Assembly: GCF_000020365.1 (NCBI RefSeq)
Contig: NC_012108.1
Span: forward strand, 1,488,001-1,552,000
Length of the DNA: 64,000 nucleotides
DNA from: Desulforapulum autotrophicum HRM2
GTDB taxonomy: Bacteria; Desulfobacterota; Desulfobacteria; Desulfobacterales; Desulfobacteraceae
Direction of reading: 5' to 3'
Under the pieces are notes generated by a model. That model saw only the letters and a program-made list of their open reading frames with translations, had not been told where the DNA came from and searched no databases. Of the stretch, positions 1 to 10,700 are shown piece by piece. Made by a program: the position numbers and the translations under genes. The number at the start of each line of letters is the position of its first letter. Position 1 is the first letter of the stretch.

Positions 1-409
1 AGTGGTCGTCATGGGATAAAAAGTGATCCTTTGCCAGGGAGGAGTCTGAATCTGAGTGGTTTAAAAATGAGTTGTCTGGGTGGTCAAAGGTTTTTTCTTT
101 ACAGGATGCCTTGTGCCGTGCCTCGGAAATGTGCTGTTTCAGCAATTCAGAGAATTTTTGTTCAAATTTTTCCTGAAAATCCTCTTCCATTCCATGGGAC
201 GAGAGCTCTTTTAAATTAATTTCCATCCGGTCGATGTGCAGGTGTTCTTCCGTTTGGGCCACATCATGGATTACTTTGTCCATGATGTGACCCAGACGCA
301 GGTGGCAAAACTGGCTGAATCGGTTTTGAATTTCCCATGCCGAGGTTCGATCAGGTATGGTGAGGTCCAGGGTTAGTTTTTGAACCATATGGGTGTCATC
401 GTTTATCAT
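1..409 (-). CDS. eCIS tape-measure protein (Afp14/Pvc14-like), N-terminal part only
   Basis: Translating the minus strand from the ATG at 409 gives an open frame to the window edge (about 136 codons), so the gene continues to the left. The N-terminus carries the pattern of contractile-injection-system tape-measure proteins (CIS_TMP family): a first segment with hydrophobic residues before a helical stretch reading QNRFSQFCHLRLGHIMDKV, then HLHIDRMEINLKEL followed by an acidic EEDFQEKFEQKF helix. In this family the protein sets tube length and runs inside the tube. The gene lies 6 bp after the 1400-aa gene, in the usual late position of eCIS operons. The Shine-Dalgarno sequence is weak, so translation is probably coupled to the gene before it. 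The family call is good; everything C-terminal of residue 136 is unseen. Confidence 0.7.
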   Translation of the reverse strand, partial: MINDDTHMVQKLTLDLTIPDRTSAWEIQNRFSQFCHLRLGHIMDKVIHDVAQTEEHLHIDRMEINLKELSSHGMEEDFQEKFEQKFSELLKQHISEARHKASCKEKTFDHPDNSFLNHSDSDSSLAKDHFLSHDDH

Positions 410-415
410 AGGAAA

Positions 416-3400
416 CTATAAAATCTTTTTGCCCAAGGTTTTTTCGCAGGTGATTTTCTTGCCCCTGTTGAAGGCCTTCAGGAAGACGGTAAGTATTTCA
501 TCTTTTATGGGAATCTCCTGTTTTTCAGGATTTTCACCCGAGAAAAACACCTGGTGCGGTTGATCGTTCAATTGATAGAGCCATTGGTAATCGGATGCCC
601 CAGGTTCTGTTGTGTTGAAAAACTGGAGAACAACGCTCGTATCGGTTCGATTTATGGTTTCTACCTTAAAGTCTGGTTCGGGAATTTCAATTACACGAAC
701 GCTAAGGGAGTCCACGTTTTTATCCTCGAGAAAAAAGGTAATTGTATGGACACCGGGTCCGGCCTGATCTGGAATGAAAAACCAGTCCCCATTTTCAGAT
801 TGTACCACACCGGATCCGACCACCTTGCCCCGGTCGCCCCTGGGGGTCACATTGATTTGAACGGGAGAAGTTTTCGGGTCCATGCAAAATTCCTGCTGAC
901 CACCCATGTCCATATTGGGTTCCTCCTCGCTGCCCAGGGGAATTGTTTTTATGACAGTCCCGTCACAGGCAATGCCCGAGGCCTTATCCCTGGCTGTGAG
1001 ACGGATTTGGATGGCTTCTGTTTCCGGCAGGGTCGGTAAAGAGACTTTTTCAGGATCCATTTTTGAGGAAAACGCTTTGAAGGGCTCCGGTAAAATACTG
1101 TATTCCCAGAGATAGGCGTAAGTCAGATCCCCGGTCAGGTTTTTAAATTCAATGGTTGTTTTTTCTGTTGTTTTGTCGAGTACTGTGAATTGGAAATCGG
1201 GAACAGGGGTGGCAATGACCTGGACTGCCATGGTGGCCACGGTTTTTTCTTTGATCTGATACGAAATGGTATGCGTGCCTGCACCGGCCATGTCAGCCAT
1301 AAATACAAATATGCCAGGGGCACTCTTAACCACGCCGGGGCCGACCACAACCCCGTCCGGGCTTGCGGGTGTCAGGTTGAATATTGGCGGTTTCTCCGTG
1401 GGTTGGCTGCAGAAAATCGTATCATCTCCCAGGTCAATGGTGGCCGTCACTTCTGGAACCACTGTGATATCCTGCTCAACCAGATCCGCGCAGACCAGGG
1501 CATCCTTGGCATTTTTTGCCGTCAGCAGGATTTTGAACTGGGTTAAATTTGAGGGAAGGGCTAACTTTTGTTTGTCTGGGTCTTTTTGCCTGGAAATTTC
1601 CTCGGTTGAACCGCCTTTGTAGGTATATTGCCACAGGTAGGTATAGCCCTTGTCCTGGGTGTCGTTGGTCAAGGTGACGATTATAAATTCATCGGTTCTC
1701 TCTCCGGGTGTTACCCTGAAACTGGCACTGGGGGTGGCCAGTACTGTGACCTGGATTGAGGCTTTGAGGCTTCCATTTATCTCGTAGGTGAGGGTATGCA
1801 CCCCGGCTTTGGCAAGATCCGGAAAGAAATGGAAGGCATCACCTATTTTACGCACGCCTTCGCCCTTGACCATTCCGCCAGGGGGGGTGTAACTGAATTT
1901 GGGCGGGTTTACAATGGCCTGGTCGCAGAAAAGTGTCTGGGATAAAACCAGCTGGGGTGGTTCGGGCATGATCGTGAAATTCATGGGCGGGCAGTCTGAA
2001 CAGCAGATATAGGGAAGGGAAAAGTCTGCAACCACCAGCCCTTGTTCATCGTAGACAAGGATAAATGTGCCGCCCCGGGGGGTTCCAGCCATGTGTTCCA
2101 TGCCTGGATGTTTGGCTGCAAAATTGGAAAAAAGGGTCAAGGCCTGGAGCTCTTTCCTTCGGGCCTCTAACGTGGAGTACAGGGCGTTTAACCGGTTGAC
2201 CCGACACCCTTGGACCAAAGCATCCAGATGGTCGAGGATCTCTTGCTCGTTACCCTTAGGGTTGTACTTCGGGTCTTTCAGGTTTTCCAGAACCTGGTCC
2301 CTGTATTGCCTGGCAATATCGATCATTTGGGTGTATTGGGTTTCAAAATCAATCAGGACAAAGGTTTTAAAATCATCTGTGAGTTTGGCTGAGATCGAAT
2401 CCAGGGTCTTGATTAAATTAACGGGGAAATAAATATCGTTGGTGAACGTTTTGGGAATGTCTTTTTGCTCCAGAAAGGGGTGCAGTTTAAAATAGCTGTA
2501 GGTGGTATCAAGCATATCCCCAATGGCCCCTGATTCTTGAAAATATGTGTAGAACCCGCCTACCTTATTGGTGGAATGGACCGTTTCCACGGATACCGTA
2601 TATTGGGGGGTTGCGTTTATACTTTTATCACTTTGGAATTTCTCAAAAACAGTTGCCCTGGCGGTTTCTTTGATAACCGGGTCTTTCACCGATTCAGGAT
2701 CTATTTGAATGTTGACCACAAGCATACTGTTTTTAACGATTTTTACCCGCTGGCGTTTGAGTTCCATCTTGCTAAAGCTGATGATAAGATCGTATTGGCC
2801 GGGAGTCACCCCGGTGATGGCATAGTAACCCTTGGCATCTGTTCGCGTGGAGGCGGCTGCATTTTTAGAAAAGGCGCCCATGAGGATCACAAGGGCGTCT
2901 TCAATGGGCTGCCTGCCCAGTTTTTGTAAGCTGTTGAACAGGGTTAACGTGCCATTGATGCCGGTCTCTTCCTCCGCTGATTCGTAAACCGGATCGGTCG
3001 TACCAATATCAATTGTGGCGAAAAAGTCCATGGCCGTTTTGAATATGCACAGGTATTCACTTCGAAGGGAGGTGTATACCGCCTCAAGATCATAGAGCTG
3101 ACAGCCGAGGACATCCAGTCCTTCTGCCTTTTCCGACAGTCTTAACCCCATGACCCTTAAAGGAAGGTTGTTTTCAGTAATTTTTTTCTGCAGGAATTCC
3201 AGAACATCGACAAAGGACTGCCGCACTCCTCCTTCAATGCGGAAGAAGGGATAGGGATCCATATCAAAAAGAAGTGGTGTCCGTATGGCGTTTAAATCCG
3301 GCAGGGTTGCGTATTGCTTGGCGTGATAGGAGAAAATTTTTTCCGGAGTACATTTTCTGGTCAGATCATGGTTCCAGTGTCTGTACAGGGGGGCAGGGGC

Positions 3401-4618
3401 AACCGTAGGTGAGTAATAGTAAGGAATCGCTCTCTGGCCAAGGGGGTAGCCCTTTTCCCTGCTGGGCGTGATTCTGATGTCTGCGGTAAAAGGGGGGATA
3501 AAAAAATTATCCACCAGCAGGGTCATGCGTTTAAACAGCAGGATCAGTTGCCGATATCCCTCCGGATTTCTGGAATGGATGGGTGAGGGCATAAATCCCT
3601 GGCGAAAAACCGAAGGATGGCAGGAACCGGAATCAAAGGCTTCACCCACCATAAGATGTCGGGGAAACAGGGTCTTGTCCGGGCAGCAGTGCTGCACCAG
3701 ATCAAAGGCTGCTGTTTTAAATTCGTCATAGGCCAGTACCAGGTCTTTAATAAAGTCGTAGGTATATTGGATCCCTTCATTCATATTTACGGGGGCCCTG
3801 TCCAGTGCCTTTTGTAAAAAGTCTCCGGCAAAGGGGTTGACTGGAAACTCATCCTTTAAGAGGAGGAAGCACTTTTCATAGGCATTCTTGAATCCATTTT
3901 GAATGTCTTCACCCACGGTTTTAATCATCTCCTTGAATATGGCATTTATATCTTTAAATGCAGCATTCGATTCCAGGGACAAAAGATTATAAAATCGGGG
4001 GATGTGGATATCCACCAGTTTAAACCGGGCATTGATTACCTGGTCAAGATCGGCATCTGGTTCGAGGTCATGGGTTTTGATGATGATCTCTCTGAGTCTG
4101 TCCTTTTCGATGAGAAGTTTTTTTACACACAGATCCACCCGGATACCTTCCTCGTCGCAATCCTCACCTGTGCAGGTTTTTAAATCCTCCTCCCGGTATT
4201 CAATATAGAGCAATACGGCCATCTTCATCAAAAATGCAAGGGTCAGGTTTTCGATGGTGGAGTCCTCATCATCCACGGTTTCGGGCAATAGTTCCCATAA
4301 ATCAATCTGGCTACCCTCTGTTTTGAACAGGGAGTAACCCGAAGGATCCACGTAGGGGCGGTAGCGGGTGAGGGGGGGAACCTCATCTAAAAGGACAAGG
4401 TATCCTTCCGAGGTAACACCGCAACCACGGGTTAATTGAATCTGGTTTTTGTCCCCCTGGGGTGGAATGAGTTCTAACCCGCAGGCGATGCCCACGCCCG
4501 TTAAATTTCTCAGGCCCTGGCGATCGGCATTCAAAAAGTGCTTTGCCAGGTCGTTTAACTGGTTCGCGGTGAGAACCTGGTTCTCTTCAAATTTCGGATA
4601 TGAATCACAAGGCGCCAT
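416..4618 (-). CDS. Very large eCIS-associated multidomain protein with Ig/PKD-like repeats
   Basis: The protein has 1400 aa. Its N-terminus (FEENQVLTANQLNDL ... GVGIACGLEL) resembles the opening of large uncharacterised proteins in many eCIS loci. From about residue 600 to 690 there is a carboxypeptidase-regulatory-like fold (NGTLTLFNSL ... DAKGYYAITGVTPGQYDLII). After a charged helical stretch, three tandem units of about 165 aa follow to the C-terminus. Each unit has an FC motif, a GxGVV turn, a 'PDxAGxGVHTxTY' strand and a PKD-like strand with a YxWxY core. No signal peptide or membrane segment is visible. It lies between the Afp12-like gene and the tape measure, with an SD (AAGGATT) before the ATG. 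I infer a baseplate-attached fibre, decoration or target-binding component; cargo is a less likely alternative. The exact function is not known to me. Confidence 0.6.
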   Translation of the reverse strand: MAPCDSYPKFEENQVLTANQLNDLAKHFLNADRQGLRNLTGVGIACGLELIPPQGDKNQIQLTRGCGVTSEGYLVLLDEVPPLTRYRPYVDPSGYSLFKTEGSQIDLWELLPETVDDEDSTIENLTLAFLMKMAVLLYIEYREEDLKTCTGEDCDEEGIRVDLCVKKLLIEKDRLREIIIKTHDLEPDADLDQVINARFKLVDIHIPRFYNLLSLESNAAFKDINAIFKEMIKTVGEDIQNGFKNAYEKCFLLLKDEFPVNPFAGDFLQKALDRAPVNMNEGIQYTYDFIKDLVLAYDEFKTAAFDLVQHCCPDKTLFPRHLMVGEAFDSGSCHPSVFRQGFMPSPIHSRNPEGYRQLILLFKRMTLLVDNFFIPPFTADIRITPSREKGYPLGQRAIPYYYSPTVAPAPLYRHWNHDLTRKCTPEKIFSYHAKQYATLPDLNAIRTPLLFDMDPYPFFRIEGGVRQSFVDVLEFLQKKITENNLPLRVMGLRLSEKAEGLDVLGCQLYDLEAVYTSLRSEYLCIFKTAMDFFATIDIGTTDPVYESAEEETGINGTLTLFNSLQKLGRQPIEDALVILMGAFSKNAAASTRTDAKGYYAITGVTPGQYDLIISFSKMELKRQRVKIVKNSMLVVNIQIDPESVKDPVIKETARATVFEKFQSDKSINATPQYTVSVETVHSTNKVGGFYTYFQESGAIGDMLDTTYSYFKLHPFLEQKDIPKTFTNDIYFPVNLIKTLDSISAKLTDDFKTFVLIDFETQYTQMIDIARQYRDQVLENLKDPKYNPKGNEQEILDHLDALVQGCRVNRLNALYSTLEARRKELQALTLFSNFAAKHPGMEHMAGTPRGGTFILVYDEQGLVVADFSLPYICCSDCPPMNFTIMPEPPQLVLSQTLFCDQAIVNPPKFSYTPPGGMVKGEGVRKIGDAFHFFPDLAKAGVHTLTYEINGSLKASIQVTVLATPSASFRVTPGERTDEFIIVTLTNDTQDKGYTYLWQYTYKGGSTEEISRQKDPDKQKLALPSNLTQFKILLTAKNAKDALVCADLVEQDITVVPEVTATIDLGDDTIFCSQPTEKPPIFNLTPASPDGVVVGPGVVKSAPGIFVFMADMAGAGTHTISYQIKEKTVATMAVQVIATPVPDFQFTVLDKTTEKTTIEFKNLTGDLTYAYLWEYSILPEPFKAFSSKMDPEKVSLPTLPETEAIQIRLTARDKASGIACDGTVIKTIPLGSEEEPNMDMGGQQEFCMDPKTSPVQINVTPRGDRGKVVGSGVVQSENGDWFFIPDQAGPGVHTITFFLEDKNVDSLSVRVIEIPEPDFKVETINRTDTSVVLQFFNTTEPGASDYQWLYQLNDQPHQVFFSGENPEKQEIPIKDEILTVFLKAFNRGKKITCEKTLGKKIL

Positions 4619-4649
4619 AATTATAAATCCTTTTGGTTGGTCACGTTGA

Positions 4650-7600
4650 TCAAGTTGATCCTAAAACAGAATGGTCAAGCAAAACAGGCAACCGGTCCTT
4701 CCGGGACGCGCAATCGTATAGCCTGGATTCAGGATATACGCTCCTGAGGGCGTTCATGGCGTTTATCAGTTCGTTCCGGGCCTGGATCAATTCCATGGGG
4801 GAGGGATTAAACTGGGCCATTTGCCTGAGCCACGGAAAATATTTAGATTCAAAAAAGGCCATGTCCTCCTCGTCCACCCAGCAGACCTTTACATGCACGT
4901 TGGCCGGAGCTTCCATGCGGATGGTTGTTTCAAAAAAGTTGCGAAAATCCATATGTTGAAACCGTTCCGGCCAGTAGGGGACGATGGCTGTGGCCCTGAA
5001 CGAGTATGGGTCCATGGCACCGGAGCAGTCGTTGCAGGATTCGTTTACGCAGATGCCCAGAAATGCATCGTCCGTGCTTTCCTGGGGCAAGGGGCGTAAC
5101 AGGATATGTTCCACCAGGTGAAACCCCTCACAATCGGGTTGAAGGGTATGGACGAATGTCCATGTCTCGTCAACGGCTGTGTCCATTTCGGCTTTGGTTT
5201 TAAAAAATTGAATCCGCCTTCCGATCACCTGGCCGGTGTTGTCCACAACATTGAAGAAATAATCTCCGTTCAGGTCCTGTTTTTTTGCGTAATACTTTTT
5301 TTCCTTTCCGAACCGGGAAACGGCCAGAATTTCCCCAAGGGCTTTTTCTTTGTTTGGATACGACACCGAGGCGCTGAGGAGAATCTTGCCATCATTGTCC
5401 TTCAGGCGCCATCTGAAGCCTTCCGGGAGTATCTGGTTCTCTTCCATGTAGATTTCAAAATGTTCCATGGCGCAATGGGACAGATACTTTCTTTTTAAAT
5501 CGTTGATCCCCAGAAGTCTTGAAATGCGTCTTTCCATGCCGCTGATATTTTCGGAATAATAAACCTGGGGATCTTTGTAGTTGAAGGCTTTGCCGCGGTC
5601 TTTGCCGATCCGGGGGTAATCGTTTAAAAAAGAGAGTTTGTCAGAGATGATCTCAAGATCCGTGGATGCCTGTTTCCGGTGGGTTGTGTACATGACCACG
5701 GCGTATTCGGAAAAGGATTCGCAAAATTGAGCCAGCAGATGGTTCAAAAACCGGTTCTTTCTATTGATATAGGTCTGTTGGTTTTCCCGAAGCGTGTCCG
5801 GGGTGTGGATGGCTGCCAGGTACGCCTCTGTTCTGGCCTGAACAAACGAATCCCAGTGGGCCTTGTAGGTTTGTGGATCGTCCAGATCTATAGCCTTGTT
5901 GTTTGCCAGATCCAGGGTGTTGACAAATGCCTTCAGGAGCGTTGCGACGTTGGGAAGGTCGGGGGTCGGAAGACCTGTAATGTCAAACAGGGGCTGCCAG
6001 AAGTAGGTCTTTTTAATTTCCGGGTCCATGGAGAACAGGTCTTTCACATGGGCCAGCTGGGACAGATAATCGGCCAGAAGTTGTTCAAAGAAAAGGAGAA
6101 ATGCCTTGAACTGTTTAGCCTGGGCTTTTCTTTCGGGGGCGGCCGAGGGGGGGAGTCCTTCAGGTCCGATGCTGTAGCAGAGGGGGAAATCATTCTGCAG
6201 GGAGAAATAATGTTCAATATCCATGTGACTGCCACCGGGTGGATATAGATTGTACTGATCTTTGCCCAGTCTGTTATGGCGCTCCAGGGCTTTTAATGCC
6301 AGGAGGTGTTCCCCAACGACCTCCTGATCCGCATGGGAGGGGACCTGTCCCTTGTAAAAAACAATTTTGGAAAAGTCCTGGCTGAATTTTACGGTCCGGC
6401 CCTCTTTGATTTCAAGTACCCATTTCTGGCTGGGGGGTAAGGACTGGCCGTTGTAAAAGCTTGCCATAAGAAAATTCTTAACGGCCACCACCCCGGAAAT
6501 ATCCATGACAATGTTGATAATGTCCGATGCATAGATGGTTTTAACAAATCGTGAAGCGGCAAGATCCTGATCATCGATAAACCCGTGATCCAGCACCGGG
6601 CCCTGGAAAATTTCATCCGGGGTGCCGGTTTCCATCAGCTCCATAAGGGTTTTAAATACCACAGGAGGAGAGAAATAATTGGCGGCCTGATGAAAAATAT
6701 GAGCCAGTATTTCCTCCTGGTCTGCATCCGGAGCGATTTCAATATCCATGCAGATCCCCACCTCTTCCATGTCGATACTTTCAAAACAATGGAAGTCTTC
6801 GCAGAGGTTCCGGTGCCGATGGAGGGTTTCATACACTTCTTTTACGATGGCGTAACTGGTTTCGATCATTCGGGTGTAGATGGATAAAACAGCATCCTTG
6901 TCCGAGCGGGCAATTTCGGACCCAATGACCAGGATGTTTTCTGGGGTCTGGGCCTTGTCAGTAACAATCTCCAGGGGGTGGAGATGGATTTTCCCGGAGT
7001 TGGTTTGGATGATCAGCTGGGTGTTGTAGTTGTTTGAACCGGATTCGGGCAAAAGTGGACCAAAGGTCATGCTCTTGATGGTGGCCGGGTCAATGGTCTT
7101 GTTCCAGAAATAGTCCCAGGTAGGCATCTGAGTTATCTTGATCTCTATGGGGTCTGGGTTCTCAACCTGGCCGGTGACTTTGCGGTTGAAATAAATCCGG
7201 TTTAAATTTCCCAGTTCAGGGTGCTCTTCCAGATCCAGAACCACCTTGTAGAGACCCATAAGGTTGACGGGCAGGAACCCGGATTCTTTTTTAAAGGTGA
7301 GCCTGCTCTTTTTGCAGTTGATAAAAAATTCGGGTTTGGGATTTTCCAAAATGTCCAGCCAGCTGTTTCGAACCCCTGGAACGTCTATCATCAGTTTCCG
7401 GAAGTCATTTTCCGTAACCGGGTTGCAGGGTAGAATTTCCCGGGCCGTAAAAAAATGGGGGGTATCGGTTTTTTCTCCCAGGGTTTCCTGGGCCAGGATA
7501 TCTGCCATGGGATAGTTGGTGCGCATCCCCAAATCGGTAATGGTGTAGCACAGCAGTTCCAGGGTGGTGATGCCGGGATCGTGGATGTTATAATCGGTCC

Positions 7601-7730
7601 AGAGTCTGCTGGCCAGCTGTTCAATATGTTCAATGCCTGTTTTTCGCAGAAATTCGTAATCTTCACTTTTATCCCGTTCCGGGACCTTGGGGATATATTC
7701 TGGGCCGGTCTTGTTTGAATTCAGGGTCAT
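4650..7730 (-). CDS. eCIS baseplate protein, Afp12/Pvc12-like
   Basis: The protein has 1026 aa. The N-terminal sequence (EYIPKVPERD ... IEHIEQLASRLWTDYNIHDPGITTLE) has the 'W.DYN.HDPGIT.LELL.Y' signature seen in large baseplate proteins of eCIS and T6SS-like particles. Such proteins form part of the baseplate wedge together with the BaseplateJ-like subunit. The start codon overlaps the stop of the BaseplateJ-like gene by 4 bp (ATGA type), so the two are probably translationally coupled. Soluble, with no signal peptide, as expected for a particle assembled in the cytoplasm. Confidence 0.8.
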   Translation of the reverse strand: MTLNSNKTGPEYIPKVPERDKSEDYEFLRKTGIEHIEQLASRLWTDYNIHDPGITTLELLCYTITDLGMRTNYPMADILAQETLGEKTDTPHFFTAREILPCNPVTENDFRKLMIDVPGVRNSWLDILENPKPEFFINCKKSRLTFKKESGFLPVNLMGLYKVVLDLEEHPELGNLNRIYFNRKVTGQVENPDPIEIKITQMPTWDYFWNKTIDPATIKSMTFGPLLPESGSNNYNTQLIIQTNSGKIHLHPLEIVTDKAQTPENILVIGSEIARSDKDAVLSIYTRMIETSYAIVKEVYETLHRHRNLCEDFHCFESIDMEEVGICMDIEIAPDADQEEILAHIFHQAANYFSPPVVFKTLMELMETGTPDEIFQGPVLDHGFIDDQDLAASRFVKTIYASDIINIVMDISGVVAVKNFLMASFYNGQSLPPSQKWVLEIKEGRTVKFSQDFSKIVFYKGQVPSHADQEVVGEHLLALKALERHNRLGKDQYNLYPPGGSHMDIEHYFSLQNDFPLCYSIGPEGLPPSAAPERKAQAKQFKAFLLFFEQLLADYLSQLAHVKDLFSMDPEIKKTYFWQPLFDITGLPTPDLPNVATLLKAFVNTLDLANNKAIDLDDPQTYKAHWDSFVQARTEAYLAAIHTPDTLRENQQTYINRKNRFLNHLLAQFCESFSEYAVVMYTTHRKQASTDLEIISDKLSFLNDYPRIGKDRGKAFNYKDPQVYYSENISGMERRISRLLGINDLKRKYLSHCAMEHFEIYMEENQILPEGFRWRLKDNDGKILLSASVSYPNKEKALGEILAVSRFGKEKKYYAKKQDLNGDYFFNVVDNTGQVIGRRIQFFKTKAEMDTAVDETWTFVHTLQPDCEGFHLVEHILLRPLPQESTDDAFLGICVNESCNDCSGAMDPYSFRATAIVPYWPERFQHMDFRNFFETTIRMEAPANVHVKVCWVDEEDMAFFESKYFPWLRQMAQFNPSPMELIQARNELINAMNALRSVYPESRLYDCASRKDRLPVLLDHSVLGST

Positions 7731-10700
7731 ATTGTCACCGGTAAAATTTCATGGTCCGTGTGGGACACGATAATGGATCTGGCCGTGCTGGGCATGGCCT
7801 GCTCCAGGTCAGTTTTCTGGTTTTGAGAGTCGATGATCTGATTTATTTTAAAATCAACCACATGGTCCACATAGGAACGTTCCTCCACAAAGTCTAAAAT
7901 GACCGATCGGTGGATCTTTCCACCAAATGCCAGATTTCCCTTGCTGCCATAGGCCCATGGCGAGAGAAATTGTTTGATTGCCTGGTTCAGCTGTACTTTG
8001 TAAACGCCCGGATCTGCCATTGCGGAAAATTTAACCCCGAAGCAAGCCTGCACCTGCTCGTAGAGGGGGTTGATGACGGTGAGTCGCTGGGCGGCAAAGG
8101 GCGAGATCATTTTTTTTAAAAAAGCTTTGATTTTGTCCAGTTCGTCCAGGCTGACCCTCGGTTCCAGGGGATTGACTGCATTTTGGTTGTTCAGGTTGGG
8201 GATCACGATCAAGGCTACATGGCCGGGAGCAAATTCCGACGCAGGGATCTCAATCTCTTTTTGGGCATCGGTGTAATGGTAGGTGCTGTGGGGGATACAC
8301 CTGACCTTGTAAATGCCGGGAAAATGTTCCAATACCAAACGTTCATAGTCCCAGGCCGTGATGCCGCGGTTTTTATGCCGCAGCCGTTCGCTCGCCCGGG
8401 TGTAAAACTCCCGGTGTTGTTCTTGGACCTTGCCGCCCAGGGATGCATAGGGTTGTTTGACCTTTTTGATGGCTGACTGTTTGATCTTCAGTTTGGATAT
8501 GGTGTCGGTGGCCAGGGGGGTTGCCAGAAACGAGGGATGGTTTTCCTGGTCCTCGAAGGTCGCCTCCACGGCCTGGGCTGCAATGTCTATGGTGTCACAG
8601 ACTGCGGCGGTGTTATCCTGGACTGAGACGCAGATCCAATGGTATCCCGGGGGTAGGCGGGTATTGTCGCTGGTTGCAGCCTTGGGCACATCAAAGAGGA
8701 TGATACCCGAGGTCCGCAGGCCGTTGGTGGCATCCCTGAGAATCTCTTTGGATGAAAATTCCTGCCACTGGTTATTGGAAAGATAGGACCAGTTCACCTC
8801 TTCCTTGGACAGTTCCGGGTCGGCGCTTCCCTCGGCCATTTGAAACAGAAGGCTGAGGTGTTGGCGGGGTACAAGGCCGCTAATGCCGATATAAAGCTCT
8901 CCTTTAGTTTCCTTGGGATTATTATTACCATAGGTGAATCTGCCCAATAGATAAGAGGGTGTGTCCGGAAGATCATACACCGTGCTGTGGCCAAAGGGGT
9001 GAATATGAACCAACATCGGATCTTCGATCCCTGGTTTGACACTGCAATCAATGGTCTCTTGTGCGTGATAATCAAGGGAGAGGGAGTTCAGCAGAGGGGT
9101 ATAGGGCTCGTTGGGGATTTTTTCTTCATTGGCATCCCCGGGTGAAGAGGCATAGGCAATAATGCGTTTGGTGTAAAGATCCCGAAAAGCCTGGTGGCCG
9201 AAAGCCATGGATGGTTGTTCCAACTGTAATTTAATAAATCCGCGTTCCGTTCCCGACTGGTAACGGACAAGATCCTTGTTTGTATGGGCGGGGGTATAAT
9301 TTTGAATGCTGTTAAAATCAGAAGCGCTGAAACTGATTTCAGTTTTGTCTGAAGCATTCTTGTCGTTAAATAAATTTTTTTGAGGCCCCAGGAGTTCCCA
9401 GGTTCGTCCCAGAAGAATGCTGTATTGTCCCTTGAAACTGGTATTGGAAAGATCCTGAACCCGTGCCCCTGAAGCCTTGTCAAAATAGTTTGCATAGTAG
9501 GCCCCAAGATCTGAAGCGGGAACGTCCTTCCATTGGTAATGGAGATTTAAAAAGGTGATCCTCTTTTGAAAGACCTCCCTGTTTCCCACATAAAAAGTAG
9601 AGCCAATGGCCGGGCGGTTTCCCAGGGGAAATTTTGCGTTAAGCCCATCGTCGTTTTGAAGAATCAGATTGGATACCCCTGTCACATGCACTTCCAGGTG
9701 GAGCCTATGGATTAGCAGATCCTTTAATGCACCGTATAAATAATTGGGGTTGTTCTGGTTTTTAAGTAAAACTTTGAGCACGGGAAATGGGGTGGAAAAG
9801 CCATTGCCAAGAGTTTTGTCGTCGTAGGCAACCACTGGCGGGTCCGAGGGGTCTAAGGATATTTTTATTTTTAGTTCTCTCGCGGCTTCCTTTGTCACAT
9901 TGGCCGGTATGGTTTGAATCCATTCCTTGACCCCGCTCAACTGGATGGTCAGGGCCTTGATTGCCTTGTCGCCCACTGGAATATTCGATGGCAGGTCGGT
10001 CTTGGTTTCAATGGTGATGTAAATATCCCTTGACCCTTCGTTTAATAAAAGAACCGGGGCTGCCACGGCAAACCCCATGTCTGCCCGGGCCATGGTCTGG
10101 GCCGGGGCGGGCAGATTCTTCTGGCTCTGGCCAAGGGTTTTCCACTTGGGTTCGTCGGATTCAAATGCTGCACCCTGTCCGTCCTGGGAATTGGCCATGG
10201 CGGCCATGTAAATCCTATGGTTGTCATCCCTGTCGATAAAAACCGTTTTTAACGATGTCACCTTGGCCCTGTTCACCGAAAGTTCCTGATCAATTTTATA
10301 AATAACTGCCTTGTCTGAGGCATCCTTTCCGGCTTTAACAAGGGTCCCTGCCTTTACCGTGTGGGAATTGACCTGACGGGCAAGTTCAAAAAGTAGATGA
10401 ACCCGGTCAGGGGTTGCGGGTTTTTCCTTAAAACCTAAAATTTGTTTATAAAAATAGTCCAGGCGTCGCTGGGTGATGGTGTTCAGGTGGGTGCGGGCGT
10501 ATTCGAATAGCTTTATAAAGGTTAAAAAAAGAGCAGTGTGGGGCTCGTGGGAAGAATATTTTTCCATTGTTTCTTCTAAAAACGAGGGTGCGAGATGGAT
10601 GAGCTGGGCTTGGGCATTGTAAAAGGTTTCAAAAATCAAACCGAGGCCGTTAGCTGCGGATGGCGTATCCTGGAAGATGGTGCAGTCCTTCTCAATGGCA

